64,000 bases of DNA. Source: Clostridium isatidis. GTDB lineage: Bacteria; Bacillota; Clostridia; Clostridiales; Clostridiaceae. This document shows, piece by piece, positions 51,779 through 60,689 of the stretch (position 1 is its first letter; each line of letters starts with the position of its first letter). Both the position numbers and the translations under genes were made by a program. The notes beneath the pieces are model-generated. The model was given only the letters and a program-made list of their open reading frames with translations. It had not been told where the DNA came from and made no database searches. The stretch lies in NCBI RefSeq assembly GCF_002285495.1, contig NZ_CP016786.1, positions 2,184,001 through 2,248,000 of the forward strand. Reading direction: 5' to 3'.

Positions 51779-52732
51779 CTATTTTACAAAAGTATCTACA
51801 ATTACATCTTCTGCCTTTAGATCCTTGTCTATTATTCCCTTCTTCTTTGACCAGTCAAAGACAGCTTGTACATTCTCAACCTTTGGAAGATAGTTTAACT
51901 TAAGTTCTGGAAGAACTATGTTTCCTCTTGTATCTTCAGAGTATCCAACAGTTTCAATTAAAACATCTTCATATTCTTTTATATCTGTATTTTGCATATA
52001 TTCTACTGCCTTATTGTATCCAGCAAAGAAGGCCTTTATAGCATCTCCATTTGTATCTATTTCTTCTTGAGTAAAGCCAAAGGCTGAAATTGTGATATCA
52101 GCATTGTCAATCTTAGCTAGAGCCTTTCCTCCATCAGCTACAGCTGTATCATCAAATGGTGCTGGTAAGATTGCTGCATCTACCTGCTTATTTTTTAAGG
52201 CTTCAAGTCTTGCTGGCATTGCTGGAATTGCTACCTTTTCTATTTCATCAGCACTTACTCCATTTTCAGTTGCTATATAGTCAGATAAATAGTCTATCAT
52301 TGTGTTTTCTGATATAGCCATCTTCTTATTCTTTAGGCCGCTTAAGTTTTCAATTCCTGAATCTTTTCCAACAACTAAAGTCCAAGCTCCATTTGTTTGT
52401 CCAGTTATCTTCATATCGATACCTAAATTTTGATAAATTGATATTGCTATTTCATCAGCTATTAATCCATCTAAAGCACCAGCTTGAAGGGCAGCATCTC
52501 TATCCTTTGCTGCTGTGAATAATTGAAAGTCTAAGTCTAGGCCTTCTTCTTCAAAATAGCCTTTTTCTTGAGCTATTACTATTGGCACTATATCAATTGA
52601 ACTCATGGCACCAAAGCTTAATTTTTTCATTTCGCTTGTTTCTGCTTCTTTATTAGCACTTGCAGAACATCCAGCCATTACACCAAACATTGATAAAGTC
52701 ATAATTGTTGCAATTAATCTTTTAATCTTCAT
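51779..52732 (-). CDS. ABC transporter substrate-binding lipoprotein, NMT1/SsuA-like
   Basis: A 317-residue exported protein with a lipobox ending GVMAGC (lipidated C22), then a two-lobe periplasmic-binding fold: LSFGAMSSIDIVPIVIAQEKGYFEEEGL near the N-terminus is the hallmark of NMT1/SsuA-like proteins. This fold is also used by MqnA/MqnD enzymes of futalosine menaquinone synthesis, but the signal peptide and lipobox show it is a binding protein. Its gene overlaps ubiX by 11 bases, so it is translated with the biosynthetic genes. It probably captures their aromatic substrate. Confidence 0.9.
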   Translation of the reverse strand: MKIKRLIATIMTLSMFGVMAGCSASANKEAETSEMKKLSFGAMSSIDIVPIVIAQEKGYFEEEGLDLDFQLFTAAKDRDAALQAGALDGLIADEIAISIYQNLGIDMKITGQTNGAWTLVVGKDSGIENLSGLKNKKMAISENTMIDYLSDYIATENGVSADEIEKVAIPAMPARLEALKNKQVDAAILPAPFDDTAVADGGKALAKIDNADITISAFGFTQEEIDTNGDAIKAFFAGYNKAVEYMQNTDIKEYEDVLIETVGYSEDTRGNIVLPELKLNYLPKVENVQAVFDWSKKKGIIDKDLKAEDVIVDTFVK

Positions 52733-53312
52733 ATTCTGTATCCTTCCATTTCTTAAATAAATTATTTTCTATATTTAGATAATCTAATATTTTCCCTACT
52801 AGGAAATCCACTATGTCCTCAATACTCTCCGGGTGGTGGTAAAAACCTGGCATGGCAGGAATTATTCCAACTCCCATCTTAGATAATCTGCACATATTTT
52901 CTAAGTGTATTGTGTTTAGGGGAGTTTCCCTTGGTACTAATATTAGTTTTCTACCTTCCTTTAGGGCTACATCTGCAGCCCTGGTTAATAAACTTCTGGA
53001 TAAGCCATTACTTATTTCTGCCAAGGTTCCCATGGAGCATGGCAGTATTATTACTGCATCATATTTATTGGAACCGCTGGCTACTCCTGAAAACATATTA
53101 TTGTTATTTTCAAGGACAATATTTTCATATTTTAATTTTAATTCCTCTATCCAATTTTTTAAGGAAATGCCAAGTTCAAAGGCAAAGACCTGCCTTCCCT
53201 TGTCTGTGGCTACCACATTAACTTGAATTCCTTCCTTAACTAATACTTCTATAAGCCTTTTAGCATATATGCTGCCGCTGGCTCCTGTTATTCCTACTAC
53301 TATCTTTTTCAT
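52722..53312 (-). CDS. ubiX: Flavin prenyltransferase UbiX
   Basis: A 196-residue enzyme that makes prenylated FMN, the cofactor of UbiD decarboxylases, from FMN and dimethylallyl phosphate. Motifs: VGITGASGSIYAKRLIEVL at the N-terminus, VASGSNKYDAVIILPCSMGTLAEIS, and RKLILVPRETPLNTIHLENM. It lies between ubiA (9-base gap) and the binding-protein gene. PAD1/BsdB/MqnM are other names for the same family. Confidence 0.95.
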   Translation of the reverse strand: MKKIVVGITGASGSIYAKRLIEVLVKEGIQVNVVATDKGRQVFAFELGISLKNWIEELKLKYENIVLENNNNMFSGVASGSNKYDAVIILPCSMGTLAEISNGLSRSLLTRAADVALKEGRKLILVPRETPLNTIHLENMCRLSKMGVGIIPAMPGFYHHPESIEDIVDFLVGKILDYLNIENNLFKKWKDTEYED

Positions 53313-53321
53313 AATATCCTC

Positions 53322-54200
53322 CTAAAGCAGGCAGTCAAGTAAACCAGTTATTAGGAAAACAATGCTTATAACCTGATTTACATTGTAAGATGCCACTTTA
53401 ACATTTGTTAGGTTATCTGGGCTGACCATGCTATGCTGAATTATAAATAATACAGTTATTACCGCTAAACCTATGTAATATATTGTTCCCAGAACTGGAG
53501 TTAAAAGACCCACTATGAATAAGCTTATAAGGGCTATAGCATGAAAGATCCTTGCAATAAGGAGGGCATTTTTCACCCCAAAGCTTGCTGGAATTGAATG
53601 AATGCCATTTTTAGTATCAAAATCATAGTCCTGAGCCCCATAGATTATGTCAAAGCCTGCTACCCAGACAGTATTTGCAGCTCCCATTACAAGAGGAATC
53701 CAGCTTATTTTGCCTGTAACTGCAAGCCAGGCTCCTACTGGGGCTGCTGCTGAAGTTACTCCTAGGACTATATGGCAGGCCCAGGTAAACCTCTTGGTAT
53801 AGGAATATATAATCATTAAAAATAAGGCAATTGGTGATAATACTAAGCATATTGTATTAAGCTTTGCTGCTGCAAAGACCATTACTGCAAAGCATGCTGC
53901 TGAAAATACTATTACTTCCTTTGGCTTCATTAAGCCTTGAGGAAGCTGTCTTGTTGCTGTTCTTGGATTTTTTGCATCTATCTTGGCATCTATAACCCTG
54001 TTTATGGCATTAGCCCCTGTTCTTGCTCCTAAGAAGGCTACAATTATCCAAAAGATAGTTCTAAAATCAAGCCTATTGTTCCCTGCTATAAGCATGGAAA
54101 TTAGGGCAAAGGATAAGGAGAAGATAGTATGGGAAAACATAACCAGGGTTCCATAATCAAATATTTTATTTCTTATCTTCTTTAATTTAGTCAATTCCAT
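53322..54200 (-). CDS. UbiA-family aromatic prenyltransferase, MqnP-like
   Basis: A 292-residue membrane enzyme with about eight helices. The two aspartate-rich prenyl-PP/Mg motifs are NRVIDAKIDAKNPRT and YGAQDYDFDTKNG, as in the 4-hydroxybenzoate or 1,4-dihydroxy-6-naphthoate prenyltransferases (UbiA, MqnP). It attaches a polyprenyl chain to an aromatic acid. Its gene overlaps ubiD by 14 bases. The aromatic substrate is not given by sequence, but a UbiD/UbiX pair right beside it fits prenylation followed by decarboxylation. Confidence 0.9.
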   Translation of the reverse strand: MELTKLKKIRNKIFDYGTLVMFSHTIFSLSFALISMLIAGNNRLDFRTIFWIIVAFLGARTGANAINRVIDAKIDAKNPRTATRQLPQGLMKPKEVIVFSAACFAVMVFAAAKLNTICLVLSPIALFLMIIYSYTKRFTWACHIVLGVTSAAAPVGAWLAVTGKISWIPLVMGAANTVWVAGFDIIYGAQDYDFDTKNGIHSIPASFGVKNALLIARIFHAIALISLFIVGLLTPVLGTIYYIGLAVITVLFIIQHSMVSPDNLTNVKVASYNVNQVISIVFLITGLLDCLL

Positions 54201-56004
54201 ATTCCTGCCACCTTCTGTCTACGTATTCCTTCATTTCCTGGCTCATTTCTATATCCTTTGGCCAAGGTCTTGTATGTCCTTCGCTGGCTAGTTTTCTTGT
54301 TGCATCTACTCCAACTGTGCCTTCCTTTATTATTAAATCCCTCTTGGCATCAATATTGTTAAAGAGCTTCCATGCCACAATAGATAGATTATTAGGGTCT
54401 ATTTCCTTATCAAAAACTGCAATTAATTTTACTTCCTTTAGCTTTTCTTCAATAGAATTTATCACTTTTTTAGCCTGCCAAGCTTCAGTCTTATCTATTG
54501 ATACTAAGATACACTTTGTAAGGTCTTCCTTATAAGGTAGGTTAAAGTCTAGTATTCCGCCCTTATCTTTTAAATCTTCTAAGAGCTTCTTTGCCTCTTC
54601 TTTTCTTTCTGCTGTAACTTCTTCCTTTTTAACTTCCCTAGCTTGAAGTTCTATATCCCATTTTCTTGTTGCATCTATTCCTACCCTGCTTCCATATAGA
54701 GGGGTGTTTGATGCATGGTCTAGGGCATCTAAAGGTCCTTCAGTTATTACAATATCCCTTTGAGGCTCCATATTATTAAATAAATTATAGGCTACTGCTT
54801 CTGTGTCTTGAGGGTCAACATCCTTATCTACAACTATAACCATCTTGGTGTACATCATTTGTCCCATACCCCATACAGAATTTATAACCTTATTAGCATG
54901 GCCTGGATATTTCTTATCTATTGAGATAATAACACAGCTATGGAAAACTCCTTCTAGAGGAAAGTTTATATCTATAATTTCTGGATTTATCATCTTAAAC
55001 AATGGTAAGAAAATTCTTTCTGTTGCCTTACCCATATAACAGTCTTCCATAGGAGGCTTACCTACTATTGTTGTTGGGTATACAGGCTTCTTTTTGTGAG
55101 TTATGCAGGTTACATGGAATACTGGATAATCATCTTCTAAGGAATAATAACCTGTATGATCTCCAAAAGGTCCTTCTACTCTTAAAGGCTCATTTACATC
55201 CACATAGCCCTCTATAATAAATTCTGCATCTGCAGGGACATAAATATCATTTGTTATTGACTTAACCATATTTACTGGCATTTTTCTTAAAAAGCCTGCA
55301 AACATCATTTCATCAATCATCTTTGGAAGAGGTGCTGTAGCTGCATAGGTAATAGCTGGATCACAGCCAAGAGCTACTGATATTGGCATCTTTCCTCCCA
55401 GCTTTCTGTACTGCTCATAGATTTCCCTTCCATCCTTATGCCAGTGCCAGTGCATTCCTGTTGTATTTTTATCATAGACCTGCATTCTGTACATGCCCAT
55501 GTTTTGTATCCCTGTCTCTGGGTCCTTGGTTATTACTAAAGGAAGAGTTAAGAATTTTCCTCCATCTTCTGGCCAGCACTTTATAATAGGAAGCTCATTT
55601 AAATCTGGATCATGATTTATAACTTCCTGACAGGCTCCCTTTATTGGCAGCTTTATAGGAAAAACAGAGGCCATTCTAGTAAGCTTTGGGATAGATTTAA
55701 CTGCCTTAACTACTCCCATGTAGCTGCTCATATCCATAAGGTCATTTATAACATCTCCCATGTCATTTAGGCTTTTAACTCCTAGAGCCATAGCCATTCT
55801 TTCATAGGTTCCCATGGCATTTATAAGGACTGGATATTTTGAGCCCTTAACCTTCTCAAAAAGAAGAGCCTTGCCATAGCTTTTAGACACTCTGTCTGTT
55901 ATCTCTGTTATTTCCAGCTCTGGGTCTACTTCAACTTTTACCCTGACCAGCTCCCCCTTCCTTTCTAATTCTTTTATAAATGATTGTAAATCTTTAAAAG
56001 ACAT
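54187..56004 (-). CDS. UbiD-family decarboxylase, long menaquinone (MqnL)-like form
   Basis: A 605-residue prenyl-FMN-dependent decarboxylase. Active-site and cofactor motifs: NMGMYRMQVYDKNTTGMHWH with R173, and VEGPFGDHTGYYS with E278 and D282, matching the E-R-E/D triad region. It is about 100 residues longer than E. coli UbiD (497). The extra C-terminal part (about 495-571: VSIDKTEAWQAKKVINSI, FDKEIDPNNLSIVAWKLFNN) repeats the preceding 360-447 module. Such long forms are known in menaquinone-type UbiD proteins. It is first in the operon and probably decarboxylates the prenylated aromatic acid. Confidence 0.92.
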   Translation of the reverse strand: MSFKDLQSFIKELERKGELVRVKVEVDPELEITEITDRVSKSYGKALLFEKVKGSKYPVLINAMGTYERMAMALGVKSLNDMGDVINDLMDMSSYMGVVKAVKSIPKLTRMASVFPIKLPIKGACQEVINHDPDLNELPIIKCWPEDGGKFLTLPLVITKDPETGIQNMGMYRMQVYDKNTTGMHWHWHKDGREIYEQYRKLGGKMPISVALGCDPAITYAATAPLPKMIDEMMFAGFLRKMPVNMVKSITNDIYVPADAEFIIEGYVDVNEPLRVEGPFGDHTGYYSLEDDYPVFHVTCITHKKKPVYPTTIVGKPPMEDCYMGKATERIFLPLFKMINPEIIDINFPLEGVFHSCVIISIDKKYPGHANKVINSVWGMGQMMYTKMVIVVDKDVDPQDTEAVAYNLFNNMEPQRDIVITEGPLDALDHASNTPLYGSRVGIDATRKWDIELQAREVKKEEVTAERKEEAKKLLEDLKDKGGILDFNLPYKEDLTKCILVSIDKTEAWQAKKVINSIEEKLKEVKLIAVFDKEIDPNNLSIVAWKLFNNIDAKRDLIIKEGTVGVDATRKLASEGHTRPWPKDIEMSQEMKEYVDRRWQEYGID

Positions 56005-56109
56005 ATTATCCCCCTAAAATTTAAAAATATTGACGCTTCTTTTGTAAAGTTATATATTGTTTTTATCTGTTGTTTATAAAGATCTAATTAATCCTACAGG
56101 AGGACCAAA

Positions 56110-56478
56110 ATGATAAACTTAACTAAACAATTTAAAAATAAAGAAATTACTTTGACAGCTCTTTTTATGGGAAAGGACCTTAATGTATCAATTTATGGTG
56201 GAGATCTTCCCCACATTGGTGCCATTGCTCTTGGAATTCCCCGTCCCAGCCTTGAAGATAAAAATAAAATAAGTTCTTCCGTTTCTCTTTTAACAATAAC
56301 AGGCCATAAGGAAGATGTTATCGTTCAAAGGCTTGCCAAAGTTTTGTCAAAAAACCTTAACTCTACAGTAGTTGTAAGCTGCGGCATCCATTATGACAAT
56401 ATAACTTTAGAAGATATAGAAGCAATAAACCTGCTTATATCTGATTTAACTGATGAATTAATTAGTAAATTATCCTAA
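56110..56478 (+). CDS. LpdD-like prenylated-flavin chaperone domain protein
   Basis: A 122-residue cytosolic protein containing DLNVSIYGGDLPHIGAIALG, IPRPSLEDKNKISSSVSLLT, ITGHKEDVIVQRLAKVL and VSCGIHYDNITLEDIE. I recognise this as the LpdD/BsdD-like domain that assists prenyl-FMN-dependent decarboxylases. It is divergent from ubiD with a 105-base shared promoter region. A CAGGAGG site precedes the ATG. It supports the view that the UbiD here is loaded with prenyl-FMN. Confidence 0.78.
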   Translation: MINLTKQFKNKEITLTALFMGKDLNVSIYGGDLPHIGAIALGIPRPSLEDKNKISSSVSLLTITGHKEDVIVQRLAKVLSKNLNSTVVVSCGIHYDNITLEDIEAINLLISDLTDELISKLS

Positions 56479-56608
56479 TTTTATATAATTTTCCTTTAAT
56501 CCTTGTTAAAAAATAGTCCATATTTTATTTTAAACCTATTTATGTAAAATTCAATATAAATAACGATAATGATGAAAGAAAATTTGAGTTTTATATACTT
56601 ATTTTTAA

Positions 56609-56654
56609 AAAAATGCTTTAATAAATGTTTGAAAGTCATTTATTAAAGCGTTTT
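56609..56654. terminator. Bidirectional terminator
   Basis: AAAATGCTTTAATAAATG (56609-56628 region) pairs with CATTTATTAAAGCGTTTT (56637-56654), between the convergent lpdD-like and helicase genes. Confidence 0.85.
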
Positions 56655-56683
56655 CTTTTTTATAATATATAATTCATTTTTTA

Positions 56684-59170
56684 TTATAATTTTCTTTCCT
56701 TGTAGTATTTATCAATTCTTAGATTTATGGCATCTTTCATATGATCTATAAAGGCCTTATCCTTAATAATATCCTTCATATCATCATGAAGGGCAATTAG
56801 GGCTCCTTCTTTAATTTTAAAGAAATCTCCATGAGTATCTAATAAAAATTTAATTGGATTATCCTTGGCTAATTTAATATATCTTTTTCTATCCCAGCTT
56901 TCAAAGTCAGCTGTTGATTTATGCCTTAGCATATCAACTTTATTAGAACCCTTATGGTAAAATTCATAGAAGCTTTGATATACCTCTTCTTCATCAATCT
57001 CCATCTTTGGCTTGCCCTTGTTATAAAAGGCAAGAAAAATAGGCATCTTGTAACTTTTACTCATGCTGGTAGTTTCTATCATATTAATAAATTCCCTGCC
57101 CCTTGTATTATAAAGACCTTCTTCCTCTTTAGTTAATTCATTATTTTCCTTTAGAAACTTCAGATAATTATTAAAGGGATTCAAATCTGCCTTGCTTTTT
57201 ACTATTGAATAAATTTCATCATCTAAATTTCTAAAGAAATCAAGCCTGCTTGGCCTGTAAGCCAGTTCTTCCTTAATTCTTAAATATTCTTCCCTTAAGG
57301 CCTCTTTTATCTTCTCCTTAGTCTGCCTTTCCTTAGAAGCTAATCTTTTAAATAGATCTATCAGCCTAAAGTCAAATTCCACCAGGCAGTCTTCTGGATA
57401 GTCCTCTTCCCTAAAGCTTCCCCTTTTGGCTTCTTTTGATGAATATTCCTTGCCGCTTAATAAAAAGGGAAGCAAATCTGCTTTTTTATAGTTTCCTATA
57501 AAGTCTAGTGCATTTAAGTATTTTTTGTCCTTGTACTTTCTTAGTCCCCTGCCTAGCTGCTGCAAAAATACTGTTGGAGACTCTGTTGGTCTTAAAAACA
57601 TAACCATATCAATTGAAGGAATATCTAAGCCCTCATTAAACATATCAACAGAGAAGATTACTTTTAATTCACCCTTAGTTAATTTATTTATGGCATCAGT
57701 CCTGTTTTCTGAATATTTCCCTTTTTCTCCACTGTATACTGCTGCTGCTCCTACTCCATTTTTGCAGAAATATTCTGCCATGTATTCAGCATGATTTTTT
57801 GAGCTGCAGAAGCCTAGGGCTCTTTTGGAAGAATATTTTTTATAATGATTTAAGATTAATTCTGCCCTCTTATTAATCATTAGGGATTTTTCTAAGTCCT
57901 TATCATTATATTTCCCATTTTTGTATTCCACATTATCATAGTTTACCGTTTCATCATATATGCCATAGTATCTAAAGGGAACCAGATAGCCCTTGTTTAT
58001 GGCATCAGTAAGCCTAACTTCATAAACAGTATTGTAATCACAAAGGGCAAAGACATCTTTAGAATCTAGTCTTTCTGGAGTTGCTGTTAATCCCAGCAGG
58101 AATTTAGGCCTAAAATATTCTATAATATTTCTATAATTTTTTGAGACTGCATGATGAAACTCATCTATTATTATGTAATCAAAGTAGTCCCTGCTAAAAT
58201 AGCTTTCCTTTAAGTATTCAGCCTTTCCTAAAGTCTGAACCAGGGCAAAAATCATGGACTTATATTTATCTTTTGTATCACTATAAAAGAAACCAATATC
58301 CTGGCTCTTTCTAACATTTTTAAAACTTTCTGCTGCCTGCTTAATTATTTCTTCCCTATGGGCAACAAATAAAATTCTGTTATATTTCCTTGAATCAAAG
58401 GCTGCCAAATAGGTTTTGCCAACTCCTGTTGCAGCTACAACCAGAGCCTTATCATAACCTTCCTTACGGCAGTTTTCTAGAGCATATAGGGCTTCAAGCT
58501 GGGCTCCCCTAGGCTCAAATAGTTCGAGCAGCTTATTTTCCTTAAAAGCTTCTTCTTCCTCTAGGTCCTTATAAACTTTAGGCCTTTTCCAAGTCCTTGA
58601 ATATTCCTTCATAACTTCTTCGTCAATTACTTGGGAATGATTATAAAATAAGTCCTCAAAGGTCTTATAGAAAACATTAAAATCCTTTGGATTTTGGGAC
58701 TTTAGAAATCTATAATTCCACTCAATGGAAGCTGTTAAGGCTCCTCTTGATAGATTGGAAGATCCTAGGTAAATTTCACTGTCCTCTTGATTATGAAAGA
58801 TATAGGATTTAGGGTGAAAGGACTTACTTGGGACATTATAAAACCTTAAATCAATCTTATCTCCTAGTTCCCCCTTAAGAAGGTATAAGGCTGAAGGTTC
58901 AGTTATTCTTAAATAGTTTCCTGTTAAAATTCTAATTTTAACTCCCCTTGAAACAGCTTCCTTTAAGTCCTCTAAAATAAGCTTTACTCCTGATTCCATT
59001 AGGAAGGATACAATGATGTCAATTGCTTCTGCCTTTTTTATGCTTTCCTTTAAACTGTAATATAGAAAATTCTTGTCTCCAGTTATTGCATTAGGGCTCT
59101 CAATAAATATTGGAGCCTTTATATTTATATCTAATTGTTCTTTTATTTTTATATCCTTAACAGCCTTCAC
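56684..59170 (-). CDS. PLD-nuclease/SF2-helicase fusion, probable defence or restriction enzyme
   Basis: An 828-residue protein. Residues about 30-190 form a phospholipase-D-type nuclease domain with FHPKSYIFH (H119, K121) and GSSNLSRGAL. Residues about 220-560 are a DEAD/DEAH helicase: VVAATGVGKTY (Walker A), IIIDEFHH (336-340), GLTATPER, and FLQQLGRGLRK. The C-terminal 250 residues are helical and unassigned. The layout is like SauUSI-type IV restriction enzymes and DUF3427 helicases, but without an evident methyl-base-reading domain. Start is GTG at 59170 after GAGAGA. It follows a MazG-like gene by 24 bases. Confidence 0.87.
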   Translation of the reverse strand: MKAVKDIKIKEQLDINIKAPIFIESPNAITGDKNFLYYSLKESIKKAEAIDIIVSFLMESGVKLILEDLKEAVSRGVKIRILTGNYLRITEPSALYLLKGELGDKIDLRFYNVPSKSFHPKSYIFHNQEDSEIYLGSSNLSRGALTASIEWNYRFLKSQNPKDFNVFYKTFEDLFYNHSQVIDEEVMKEYSRTWKRPKVYKDLEEEEAFKENKLLELFEPRGAQLEALYALENCRKEGYDKALVVAATGVGKTYLAAFDSRKYNRILFVAHREEIIKQAAESFKNVRKSQDIGFFYSDTKDKYKSMIFALVQTLGKAEYLKESYFSRDYFDYIIIDEFHHAVSKNYRNIIEYFRPKFLLGLTATPERLDSKDVFALCDYNTVYEVRLTDAINKGYLVPFRYYGIYDETVNYDNVEYKNGKYNDKDLEKSLMINKRAELILNHYKKYSSKRALGFCSSKNHAEYMAEYFCKNGVGAAAVYSGEKGKYSENRTDAINKLTKGELKVIFSVDMFNEGLDIPSIDMVMFLRPTESPTVFLQQLGRGLRKYKDKKYLNALDFIGNYKKADLLPFLLSGKEYSSKEAKRGSFREEDYPEDCLVEFDFRLIDLFKRLASKERQTKEKIKEALREEYLRIKEELAYRPSRLDFFRNLDDEIYSIVKSKADLNPFNNYLKFLKENNELTKEEEGLYNTRGREFINMIETTSMSKSYKMPIFLAFYNKGKPKMEIDEEEVYQSFYEFYHKGSNKVDMLRHKSTADFESWDRKRYIKLAKDNPIKFLLDTHGDFFKIKEGALIALHDDMKDIIKDKAFIDHMKDAINLRIDKYYKERKL

Positions 59171-59194
59171 AATCTCTCACCTTTTTAAGTAAAA

Positions 59195-59503
59195 TTATTT
59201 TACAGCCTTAAGAATTATACCTTCCTTAAAGCCGCCTCTTTCTTCTTTTTTCTTATTCCTTGCCTTAATAAGTTCTTCTTCACTATATCCTAGGGCAGAA
59301 GCAAGTCCAAATAAAACTTCCATAATATCTGCCAGCTCTTCTAGGTTCTTTTCTTCTAGGAATTCTTCAAGCTCTTCCTTAAGTTTATTTTCTAAAAGCT
59401 TATATTTATCCTCCTCTGAGGCAATTTCTATTTCACATTCACTGCCAGCTGCCTTTATTATTTCTGGTATTTTGTCCCTTACTAGTTTGTTGTATTCTTT
59501 CAT
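59195..59503 (-). CDS. MazG-like nucleoside triphosphate pyrophosphohydrolase
   Basis: A 102-residue all-alpha NTP pyrophosphatase: KLVRDKIPEIIKAAG, KLKEELEEFLEEKNLEELADI with the EE..E..D metal motif, and NKKKEERGGFKEGIIL. It hydrolyses (d)NTPs to monophosphates, either to clean up damaged nucleotides or to starve phage. The strong GGGGGAG site and the short gap tie it to the helicase gene downstream. Homologues are often found beside DUF3427-like helicases. Confidence 0.88.
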   Translation of the reverse strand: MKEYNKLVRDKIPEIIKAAGSECEIEIASEEDKYKLLENKLKEELEEFLEEKNLEELADIMEVLFGLASALGYSEEELIKARNKKKEERGGFKEGIILKAVK

Positions 59504-59539
59504 TTGCTGCTCCCCCTTTTGCTCAATTTAATTCTAAGC

Positions 59540-59875
59540 TTATTTATTTGGATATTCCTTCTCTAATGGTTCTCTAGAATATTCCTTTAAATTATACAAT
59601 ACCGCTCCATAATCTTTATAATTTTTTCTTGCTTCAATTAATGTTAAGCCATGATTTAAATCACTTGCTTCATTATCACTTTTAAGGAACAAATCTATTT
59701 CCCACAAACATACTGGGCATACATAAGAAAGTGCATTTCCATTATTGGGAATGGTAATAAATCCACAACAAGGACATGGTGAATTTCCCTTTACATAAAC
59801 TTCATCATTAGATTGGTTACTTATTATTTCCCTACTTTTTACTTCTGGCAAATACTTATATTCTTTTTTACTCAT
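59540..59875 (-). CDS. CPCC-family cysteine-rich protein
   Basis: A 111-residue cytosolic protein with a zinc-ribbon-like pair PCPCCGFIT and YVCPVCLWEID, followed by an acidic helix and NHGLTLIEARKNYKDYG, typical of the CPCC family. Function is unknown, though it is seen near toxin or defence genes. It lies between a methyltransferase gene (34-base gap) and the MazG-like gene (36-base gap). AGGTGG precedes the ATG. Confidence 0.8.
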   Translation of the reverse strand: MSKKEYKYLPEVKSREIISNQSNDEVYVKGNSPCPCCGFITIPNNGNALSYVCPVCLWEIDLFLKSDNEASDLNHGLTLIEARKNYKDYGAVLYNLKEYSREPLEKEYPNK

Positions 59876-59909
59876 AAATAGACCACCTATTCTTTAATAA
59901 AAGTAAAAG

Positions 59910-60527
59910 CTATATTTTTTGAACGGCAAATTCCCAAGCTATTTTCTCATCTACATATCTCATCATACTTTCTTCACTGCAGTGCTTAATTTCAAAATCT
60001 TTAAAGTAATATTCTATATCTTCCCTATCAAAAAATCTTTTATAGCCACTTTCAGTTAAGTAAAAATGCTTTTCTATTTTTTGCCCAGCTAAGGCTCCGT
60101 AGTTTTTGTCATTAACTGAATTAAGCCTGCCTATTAAATAGCCCTTAGGCTTTAGAACCCTCTTTATTTCTTGGATAATCTTTTTAGTAGCAGCATCGTT
60201 AAAGTAATGTAGAGATAAATCAGCTATGATAACTGAAGCACTTTCATCTTCAAAGGGAAGTTTTTGAGTTAAATCAAGCTGACTTGTTTCTGAATTAGCT
60301 ATGTATTTTCTTACTATTTTTAAGGCTTCTTCTGAATAGTCACAGGATAGGACCTTGTAATTTCTTTCTATTAAATATAAAGTGTCTCCCCCTGAGCCAC
60401 AGCCTAAGTCTATTATTAGGCTGTCTTTGTTGGCTTTTAGTATGGGTTCGTATTTGTCTAGCCAGAGGTCGTAGCTTGGTGGCTTGTTGTTTAGGGTTTG
60501 GTAGATGGTGTTCCAGTAGGTTTGCAT
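59910..60527 (-). CDS. Class I SAM-dependent methyltransferase
   Basis: A 205-residue methyltransferase with the AdoMet motif IIDLGCGSGGDTLYLI, acidic strand VLSCDYSEEAL, and a second motif ADLSLHYF followed by a long C-terminal region FYLTESGYKRFFDREDIEYYF typical of small-molecule methyltransferases of the TehB/UbiE-like kind. The target is unknown. It is the first gene of the four-gene operon ending with the helicase, and AAGGAGAAAG precedes the ATG. Confidence 0.85.
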   Translation of the reverse strand: MQTYWNTIYQTLNNKPPSYDLWLDKYEPILKANKDSLIIDLGCGSGGDTLYLIERNYKVLSCDYSEEALKIVRKYIANSETSQLDLTQKLPFEDESASVIIADLSLHYFNDAATKKIIQEIKRVLKPKGYLIGRLNSVNDKNYGALAGQKIEKHFYLTESGYKRFFDREDIEYYFKDFEIKHCSEESMMRYVDEKIAWEFAVQKI

Positions 60528-60689
60528 GCTACTTTCTCCTTATAAGTATATATTAATTATACAATATTTAGATTAGTGATAGAGTTTATTTCTGTGAAGA
60601 TAAATTATTGATAAAATAAATAGTTTTACAAGTAATTAAAAAATAAATTCTTCACAGAATAGGTGGAAATATTAGTGAATAACTTAATA

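Noticed and set aside
51779..52732. MqnA/MqnD enzyme of futalosine synthesis
   Set aside because: The protein has a signal peptide with a lipobox and sits with ABC ATPase and permease genes, so it is a binding protein.
59910..60527. DNA methyltransferase partner for the PLD-helicase
   Set aside because: It lacks DNA methyltransferase catalytic motifs such as NPPY/DPPY or PC and looks like a small-molecule enzyme.
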